A stretch of 13,445 bases of DNA from NCBI GenBank assembly GCA_950063125.1, contig CATLZI010000031.1, forward strand, positions 1-13,445. The letters run 5' to 3'. The translations under genes and the position numbers were made by a program. The DNA comes from an uncultured Porticoccus sp. (lineage in GTDB: Bacteria; Pseudomonadota; Gammaproteobacteria; Pseudomonadales; Porticoccaceae). Shown here in pieces: positions 8,625 through 13,445 of this stretch (positions within the stretch are counted from its first letter, which is position 1; every line of letters begins with the position of its first letter). The notes under the pieces were generated by a model that worked only from the letters and a program-made list of their open reading frames with translations, was not told the origin of the DNA and searched no databases.

Positions 8625-8650
8625 AAACCGCCCTTTTGGGCGGTTTTTTT
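8625..8650 (+). terminator. Intrinsic terminator after the NTF2-like gene
   Basis: A 9-bp perfect stem AAACCGCCC / GGGCGGTTT with a TTTT loop is followed by a run of T to 8650. It lies 17 nt after the stop at 8607. Confidence 0.93.
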
Positions 8651-8754
8651 GTGTCTATTGAATGACATCGGCACGACTAACGTCCAATAGTGCACTGCAC
8701 CAATTCATGGAAGACTCAGCTGAGGAATATGTGGAAACAGAAGGCAGTCAGATA

Positions 8755-9096
8755 ATGCAAAAAATTCAGGCCTACATCGTTGGTGCACTTCTGATGTTCG
8801 GTTCTGCCACATGGGCAGCCATCTACGCAGAGAATGTATCCTCTGTCATCGCCATACTTTCGATCCCATCGCTTCTCGCCGGGTATATCTACGGCACCGC
8901 TCTACCACAATATGCATGGGGAATGTTACTGGGGATATGTTCTTATATGGTGCTGGAGTTTTTTATGTATGGCCCCGTATATCAGACAACCGGCCTGGTT
9001 TACGGCATTGCCTTTTTCACTTCCCTCGGGTGTGCCACGATTGGCTATGCTCTGCTCCGCTGGAAAACCAGAAGGATGAGCCGTTTCTCCGATTAA
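8755..9096 (+). CDS. Small four-helix inner-membrane protein, function unknown
   Basis: From the ATG at 8755 this is a 113-residue, strongly hydrophobic protein with about four membrane segments (roughly 5-25, 28-49, 52-74 and 77-98) and a basic tail (RWKTRRMSRFSD) that suggests a cytoplasmic C-terminus. I do not recognise the family. The start is uncertain. The frame is open back to an ATG at 8662, only 12 nt after the preceding T tract and without a ribosome-binding site. A GTG at 8731 has GAGGA 4 nt away, and 8755 has AAGGC at about 9 nt. The upstream residues are polar and unlike the rest, so I favour 8755 or 8731. It ends before the strong terminator at 9175-9214. Confidence 0.65.
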   Translation: MQKIQAYIVGALLMFGSATWAAIYAENVSSVIAILSIPSLLAGYIYGTALPQYAWGMLLGICSYMVLEFFMYGPVYQTTGLVYGIAFFTSLGCATIGYALLRWKTRRMSRFSD

Positions 9097-9174
9097 CACA
9101 GCTACACATACCAGTTTTTCCGATGAATCAACCAGACTGTGTAGCGCTTAAATCCTTATCACCATCAACAAAGA

Positions 9175-9214
9175 ACAAAAAATCCCCCAGATTTTCATCT
9201 GGGGGATTTTTTGT
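9175..9214. terminator. Bidirectional intrinsic terminator (18-bp perfect stem)
   Basis: ACAAAAAATCCCCCAGAT and its exact complement enclose a 4-nt loop (9193-9196). Each strand has a GC core followed by a run of T. It can stop transcription from the membrane-protein gene on the plus strand and from tRNA-Ala on the minus strand; the tRNA's CCA end is only 1 nt away. Confidence 0.93.
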
Positions 9215-9215
9215 T

Positions 9216-9291
9216 TGGTGGAGCTAAGCGGGATCGAACCGCTGACCTCAACACTGCCAGTGTTGCGCTCTCCCAGCTGAGCTATAGCCCC
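9216..9291 (-). tRNA. tRNA-Ala (anticodon GGC)
   Basis: A complete 76-nt cloverleaf with encoded CCA. The acceptor stem GGGGCTA / TAGCTCC contains the G3-U70 pair that identifies alanine tRNAs. The anticodon stem CAACA/TGTTG carries loop CTGGCAG with anticodon GGC at 9256-9258, and the T arm is AGCGG-TTCGATC-CCGCT. It reads GCC and GCU codons. It lies directly downstream of gltX but has its own promoter and terminator. Confidence 0.98.
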
Positions 9292-9306
9292 GTAAAAGAG
9301 GGCGCA

Positions 9307-9335
9307 ATTTTAGGCACAGCCCCCTGGAGTGTCAA
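9307..9335 (-). promoter_or_regulatory. Promoter of tRNA-Ala, overlapping the gltX stop codon
   Basis: On the minus strand a perfect TTGACA (9330-9335) is 17 nt from TAAAAT (9307-9312; 5 of 6). The TGA of the -35 box is the gltX stop codon. The bases after the -10 (TGCGCCCTC) are GC-rich, as in stable-RNA promoters under stringent control. The start point would be near 9300, some 9 nt before the mature tRNA. Confidence 0.8.
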
Positions 9336-10846
9336 GCCTGTTCTTCAGGGTGTTCACTACGGGCTGCAGAGAGAAGACGGTAATCTTTCTCCCAGGCCTT
9401 TAGCTGCTTTTTAGAAACCCCGCCAGAGGCCTCCAGAGCGCTCCTGATACGCGCCCTGACCATATCAGGCCCAAGGATAGCCATGGCATCAAACAGGGGC
9501 GGAGCCGAGGAGGATCCGGCGACAGCAACAAACAGGGGGGATAAAAAATCCTTCAACTTTAATTCCATCCCCTTAGCCAACTGATTCAGCTCCTCATACA
9601 AGCCATCCCGGCTCCAATGACGCAATCCATCAAGGCGCCAGGAACTGTATTGGAGAATTCTCCGCACTGTTTCATTGTCCAGCTTTTTATGCTCAAAGTG
9701 CGCAGCGTCGAGTTTCGGCATGCCCGAAAACATAAATCCGAGTAATGGCGCAATATCGGAAAACTTTTCCACTCTCTCCTTGATCAGTGGAATCATCCTA
9801 GAGAGGTTGTCACGGTTTATCGCCCATTCGGCAACACGATTGGCAAATGCCTGCTCATCCAGGTTTTCACGGATCCAGCGGCCATTCAGCCAGTCCAGCT
9901 TTTCAGTATCAAAAACCGGACCACCCAGATGTACAGCACACAAGTCAAACTGATCAACCATGTCCTGAAGGCCAAACTTTTCACTCTCGTCCGGCATGGA
10001 CCATCCCATACGCCCGAGATAATTGACCACAGCCTCGGGCATATAACCCATATCCCGATAATAATTGATGCTGGTGGGGTTTTTTCGCTTGCTGAGCTTA
10101 CTTTTGTCGGGATTTCGCAGCAATGGCATATGACAGAGCTCAGGCATCTCCCAGCCAAAATATTTATAGAGGAGAAGGTGTTTGGGTGCTGAGTTGATCC
10201 ATTCCTCACCACGAATGACATGGGTGATTTTCATCAGATGGTCGTCCACCACATTGGCAAGGTGGTAAGTGGGCATACCGTCTGCCTTCAGCAGAACCTG
10301 CATATCAACCTGTGACCAGGGAATCTCAACCTGGCCGCGCAACATATCCTGAAAAACGCAACTGCCCTCATCAGGAATCTTCATACGAATAACGTAAGGT
10401 TCTCCCGCTGCCAGGCGCTTCTCAACGTCCTCGGCCGACAAGAACAAACCGCGGCCATCATATTTTGTTGTTTCTCCCCTCGCTATCTGTTCACGGCGCA
10501 TCTCGTCCAGCTCTTCAGACGTGGCAAAGCAATAAAATGCATGGCCTTTATCAACCAGCTCCATAACGTGTTGTTGATAAATACCTGTTCGCTCGCTCTG
10601 TCGATAAGGACCATAAGGTCCACCAACGTCGGGTCCCTCGGACCACTCGAGGCCTAGCCAGCGCAAGGAGTCCAAAATCATTTTTTCAGATTCTGGGGTG
10701 CTGCGAACCCGGTCAGTATCTTCAATACGCAGGATAAACTCACCACCCTGGCTTCGGGCGAAACAAAGATTAAAAAGGGCTACATAGGCAGTCCCAACGT
10801 GGGGGTCGCCAGTGGGGGATGGAGCAATACGCGTGCGAACAGACAT
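9332..10846 (-). CDS. gltX: Glutamyl-tRNA synthetase
   Basis: Class I aminoacyl-tRNA synthetase that charges tRNA-Glu in the cytoplasm. From the ATG at 10846 it has 504 residues and resembles pseudomonad GltX throughout. The Rossmann catalytic domain opens with [16 protein letters not shown], where HVGT (16-19) is the HIGH-type signature. The second signature is KLSKR (250-254) within [16 protein letters not shown]. The C-terminal helical part is the anticodon-binding domain. The FYCFAT segment near 104-109 retains one cysteine only, so the zinc site of the E. coli enzyme seems absent. A TTG directly before the ATG keeps the frame open but is not needed. The only visible ribosome-binding match, GGA about 12 nt upstream, is weak. 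Known function, high certainty. Confidence 0.98.
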   Translation of the reverse strand: MSVRTRIAPSPTGDPHVGTAYVALFNLCFARSQGGEFILRIEDTDRVRSTPESEKMILDSLRWLGLEWSEGPDVGGPYGPYRQSERTGIYQQHVMELVDKGHAFYCFATSEELDEMRREQIARGETTKYDGRGLFLSAEDVEKRLAAGEPYVIRMKIPDEGSCVFQDMLRGQVEIPWSQVDMQVLLKADGMPTYHLANVVDDHLMKITHVIRGEEWINSAPKHLLLYKYFGWEMPELCHMPLLRNPDKSKLSKRKNPTSINYYRDMGYMPEAVVNYLGRMGWSMPDESEKFGLQDMVDQFDLCAVHLGGPVFDTEKLDWLNGRWIRENLDEQAFANRVAEWAINRDNLSRMIPLIKERVEKFSDIAPLLGFMFSGMPKLDAAHFEHKKLDNETVRRILQYSSWRLDGLRHWSRDGLYEELNQLAKGMELKLKDFLSPLFVAVAGSSSAPPLFDAMAILGPDMVRARIRSALEASGGVSKKQLKAWEKDYRLLSAARSEHPEEQA

Positions 10847-10884
10847 CAAATAAACATTCCGTTTGGGGTGAATTGGGTCAACAG

Positions 10885-10905
10885 GAAAAAAGCGTAATTA
10901 TACGC
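10885..10905 (-). terminator. Short hairpin plus T run after lapD, containing a TATAAT
   Basis: On the minus strand GCGTA-TAAT-TACGC is followed by six T, 10 nt after the lapD stop. The stem is only 5 bp, so it would be a weak terminator. The same bases contain a perfect TATAAT (10897-10902) that could be the -10 of a gltX promoter, though no good -35 lies at the right distance. Confidence 0.4.
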
Positions 10906-10914
10906 AGAACAGGA

Positions 10915-12879
10915 CTAATCAACAGATTTCAAGGCCGGCTGCCCCAAAAAATAACCCTGCGCCGCATTCACATCCAGCCCGGCTAGCTGATCCCATTCCT
11001 GTTCGTTTTCAACACCTTCCACCCACAGCTGCAAACCACTGTTGTGGGCAAGTCCAGCGAGCGACTTGATATAGAATTGGTTGTCCAGATTCGTATCCAG
11101 CTCACGGAGAAAACTGCGATGAACCTTGAGATGATTCAACGGCAGGCTACTCAGATAACCAAAAGCTGCGGACTCAAGACCGAAATGGTCAATACCGAGT
11201 GAAGTACCGTGCTTCTGCAGGAGCTGACTAAAAGTCCTGAGAGATGCATCGTTTGCTTTCATGGCATATTCCGGCACCTCAAATACCAACTTCGCCGCCA
11301 GCCTCCGCTGAGACGCCAGGAAGTTATCAAGCCACCTCAGAAAACCGGAGGTTTTCACCGATACTATAGACAGATTGACACACAGTTTAGTGGGGGTCTC
11401 CTTTTCGCGCTCAGCCGACGCCAGTGACTCCAGAATCAGCCTGTCAAGGCTAGGCATCAGCCCCAGTCTTTCTGCAATGGGAACCACCACAGCAGCCGCC
11501 AGTAAATCCTTGCCGTTGAGAAAGCGCACATACACTTCCTGGGCTAGTAGCGCTTTATCCTGAATACTGACAATAGGCTGGTAGTGAAGCGCCACAAGCC
11601 GGTTTTGAATGGCCTGATTCAGAAATACTTCCCACTCATTGAGGGGCTTTCCTAATACGGGAATATCACCATTTTGCACATCGGCAAATTTGGTCCAACG
11701 GCTGGCACTACCCAGCTTGGCCTGCCGGAGTGCAATATCGGCTTCGCCCAGCATTTCGGGACCACTGGTGATATTCGTATGAAAGGTATATCCCATGTGG
11801 AAAGACAATGGACACTTCTCGTTATGAAGCCAACTGATGTCCTGGACGGCCCCAAATATTTTTTCTGCCAAAGCGTCGCCTTCTCCAGGGGTAATATCGG
11901 GGATAAACAGTGAAAACTCCGGGCCCTGCCGTCTGGCAACAATAGCCCGCGGATGATCAGTCACTGCGCTCTGCAAACGCTGGCCAACAGACTGGAGAAT
12001 CGCATTTCCCTCTCCACGCCCGGCATACTCGTTGACGCATGAAATATCGTGCAATGCGACAATCGCCAGAGCGCCGGTATGCATGCCCTCCTCCTGGTCA
12101 TCGACATAGCTTCGCAGGCGGTTGTCAAAATCACGCCGATTGGACAGCCCGGTAACCGCATCCTGAAAAGACTGTTTCTGCAGTCGATCAATGAGCGAGA
12201 GCTGATCTTCAAAAACGGCCTTGAGATGAAGAGCCATCCTATTCATGGCCTGAACGACGCTGCCAAGCTCACGAGTTTTCGGCAGGGGCTCCAGAACAAC
12301 AAATTTTTTATTGAAAATATCATTGGCTTGCTGCTCAACCCGGGCAAGTGGCACCAGCAACCATTTGAGCGCAATATAGGCCAACAAACAGACAGCCAGT
12401 GTAATAACAGCAAACCAGACTAACTGTGTCGTGGTAACCCGCCACAGTTTCAGGTAAGCCTGACCGGGATGACTGACAACGACCACCTCCCCCAGTTGCA
12501 TCCAGTCAGACGTTACTTCCGCCCTGCCTTCGTTACTGGGCAGGTCAATGAATGACACAAACCAGCCTGGAACACCCTGAAGAGAAACCGGAAACTCCCT
12601 GTCGATCAGGGTATTCCCGTCGAGATCGGAAAAATAAATGCGCTGAAAATAACCGCTGTCTGATACCGCATTGAACATCGTATCCATTGTTGCTATGTCT
12701 TTTTCCTGCGCCGCCTGGGTCATGGAAAGACCGAGGGAAGTAGCGGTGTCCTGCGCGTGGACATGCATCTGTTCAGCAACCAGTTGCTGGTTGTTATAAA
12801 GACTGACAAGCGTATTACCTGCGTACAGGCAGACAAACAACAAGACAATAGCGATAATCAGTTGGCGGAACAGTGTCAC
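10915..12879 (-). CDS. lapD: LapD-like c-di-GMP receptor with degenerate GGDEF and EAL domains
   Basis: A 654-residue inner-membrane protein. In order: membrane helix (about 6-28), periplasmic LapD/MoxY-type sensor domain (29-150), second helix (about 152-175), HAMP linker (about 172-224), GGDEF domain (235-400) and EAL domain (415-650). Both enzyme signatures are broken. The GGDEF site reads QGPEF (318-322) and its RxxD inhibitory site is absent. EAL reads EVY (448-450), DDFG reads DHFG (564-567), and the later K-I-D reads K-V-H (585-587). It should therefore bind c-di-GMP rather than make or cut it. W126 in SDWMQLG sits where LapD uses a tryptophan to grip LapG. In P. fluorescens, c-di-GMP-bound LapD sequesters LapG and keeps adhesin on the surface. 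The start is GTG with AAAGGAA 7 nt upstream. The LapG-like gene next door supports the assignment. Confidence 0.9.
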   Translation of the reverse strand: MTLFRQLIIAIVLLFVCLYAGNTLVSLYNNQQLVAEQMHVHAQDTATSLGLSMTQAAQEKDIATMDTMFNAVSDSGYFQRIYFSDLDGNTLIDREFPVSLQGVPGWFVSFIDLPSNEGRAEVTSDWMQLGEVVVVSHPGQAYLKLWRVTTTQLVWFAVITLAVCLLAYIALKWLLVPLARVEQQANDIFNKKFVVLEPLPKTRELGSVVQAMNRMALHLKAVFEDQLSLIDRLQKQSFQDAVTGLSNRRDFDNRLRSYVDDQEEGMHTGALAIVALHDISCVNEYAGRGEGNAILQSVGQRLQSAVTDHPRAIVARRQGPEFSLFIPDITPGEGDALAEKIFGAVQDISWLHNEKCPLSFHMGYTFHTNITSGPEMLGEADIALRQAKLGSASRWTKFADVQNGDIPVLGKPLNEWEVFLNQAIQNRLVALHYQPIVSIQDKALLAQEVYVRFLNGKDLLAAAVVVPIAERLGLMPSLDRLILESLASAEREKETPTKLCVNLSIVSVKTSGFLRWLDNFLASQRRLAAKLVFEVPEYAMKANDASLRTFSQLLQKHGTSLGIDHFGLESAAFGYLSSLPLNHLKVHRSFLRELDTNLDNQFYIKSLAGLAHNSGLQLWVEGVENEQEWDQLAGLDVNAAQGYFLGQPALKSVD

Positions 12880-12908
12880 GCAAAATTCCTTTTGGGTTCA
12901 ATTGACCG

Positions 12909-12937
12909 AGTCTAATCCAAACTGGCCCACTTGCCAA
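12909..12937 (-). promoter_or_regulatory. Predicted promoter of the lapD-like gene
   Basis: On the minus strand TTGGCA (12932-12937; 5 of 6) is 17 nt from TAGACT (12909-12914; 4 of 6), giving a start near 12902 and a leader of about 23 nt. No equally good promoter is visible for the divergent lapG-like gene. Confidence 0.45.
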
Positions 12938-13051
12938 TTGAGCACTGGATCACGCTACAGCGCCTCGCATCGTAGCCTTGCCAGGCGATGTCTATGATAA
13001 GATCAAAGTCGCTGTAAATAGGCCGATAACGTCGCAAAAAACGGAAAGAAA

Positions 13052-13445
13052 TTGAAGTCTTCATCAGCTCTACAAGCAATTTTTTTCGGTCGCATTGGGC
13101 TGCTGGCTTCTCTATTTTTCGTGATATTTTCAGGCAACGCTGATCACTCCGGCATCAGTGACAAAATGCTCGCCAACATCCATAAAAAATATGGAGCACC
13201 TGCTCAGTTGCGCATTGAATACTGGCAAAATATGACTCACGAATATCGCGGCAAAGCGGATATCGAGCAACTCAAGGCAGTGAACGATTTTTTTAATGGC
13301 GCCCGTTTTGTCAGCGACATTGAGCTATGGGGCAAGAATGATTACTGGGCGACTCCTATCGAATTTCTTGCCAGAGATGCCGGTGACTGTGAGGATTTCT
13401 CTATCGCCAAGTATTTCACGCTCAAGGGAATGGGCATGGATGTTT
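13052..13445 (+). CDS. lapG: LapG-like periplasmic cysteine protease, N-terminal part
   Basis: This frame is open from a stop at 13019-13021 to the window edge, giving 131 codons from a TTG at 13052. The TTG is chosen because GGAAAG lies just upstream (13043-13048) and no ATG or GTG precedes the signal peptide. Residues 1-30 form a Sec signal (basic/polar start, then LLASLFFVIFSGNA). The mature part has YWQNMTHEYRG, LKAVNDFFN and WATPIEFLARDAGDCEDFSIAKY, typical of LapG-type bacterial transglutaminase-like proteases. C113 is the catalytic cysteine; the flanking D112 and E114 match the calcium-binding residues of P. fluorescens LapG. The catalytic His and Asp lie beyond the window. The family cleaves the N-terminus of giant LapA-type adhesins in the periplasm, releasing biofilm cells. 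It is divergent from the LapD-like gene. Confidence 0.9.
   Translation, partial: MKSSSALQAIFFGRIGLLASLFFVIFSGNADHSGISDKMLANIHKKYGAPAQLRIEYWQNMTHEYRGKADIEQLKAVNDFFNGARFVSDIELWGKNDYWATPIEFLARDAGDCEDFSIAKYFTLKGMGMDV

Noticed and set aside
9101..9145. 8-bp inverted repeat GCTACACA / TGTGTAGC with a 29-nt loop after the membrane-protein gene
   Set aside because: The loop is long, no T tract follows, and a much stronger terminator lies just downstream; probably chance.
9211..9414. Plus-strand 67-codon frame whose product begins MFGGAKRDRTADLNTAS
   Set aside because: It is the reverse complement of tRNA-Ala plus the end of gltX. This RDRTADL-type translation is a familiar artefact of tRNA genes, not a protein.
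1..13445. Possible mobile element, prophage, CRISPR array or defence island
   Set aside because: No transposase, integrase, direct-repeat array or defence domain was seen; gene order and content are core chromosomal.

Overview
The window looks like the chromosome of a Gammaproteobacterium. Evidence: an sdhCDAB-sucAB operon divergent from a hexameric-type gltA, in the layout known from Escherichia and Pseudomonas; a GltX that closely resembles pseudomonad forms; and a LapD/LapG-type pair. Base composition appears roughly balanced by eye. A marine Pseudomonadales/Cellvibrionales-type bacterium is my guess, but the sequence alone does not fix the genus. I see no insertion sequence, prophage, CRISPR array or anomalous island. 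Nearly everything is core metabolism or housekeeping.

Positions 1-6387 (minus strand) hold a TCA-cycle operon read right to left: sdhC, sdhD, sdhA, sdhB, sucA, then the first 64 codons of sucB at the window edge. Genes are tightly packed (4-nt overlap, then gaps of 4, 14, 86 and 38 nt). The only sizeable gap, sdhB-sucA, holds a strong RNA hairpin. Positions 6388-6698 form a 311-bp divergent control region with one good sigma70-type promoter facing each way and a 7-5-7 palindrome on the sdh -35 box. gltA follows at 6699-7976 on the plus strand and ends in a clear terminator. Together these genes encode entry of acetyl-CoA into the cycle, oxoglutarate oxidation (E1 and E2) and membrane-bound succinate oxidation.

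Positions 8173-9096 (plus) hold two small genes I cannot name: a secreted NTF2-like/DUF4878-like protein with its own terminator, and a four-helix membrane protein. Next comes an 18-bp perfect-stem bidirectional terminator, then tRNA-Ala(GGC) and gltX, both on the minus strand. The tRNA has its own near-consensus promoter whose -35 box contains the gltX stop codon.

Positions 10915-13445 hold a divergent pair. On the minus strand is a LapD-like inner-membrane receptor with degenerate GGDEF and EAL domains. On the plus strand is the start of a LapG-like periplasmic cysteine protease, cut by the window edge. In characterised relatives, c-di-GMP-bound LapD sequesters LapG, so that a giant surface adhesin is kept on the cell. 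This is the main signalling module here and the most interesting part of the window. I found no convincing wholly new system.
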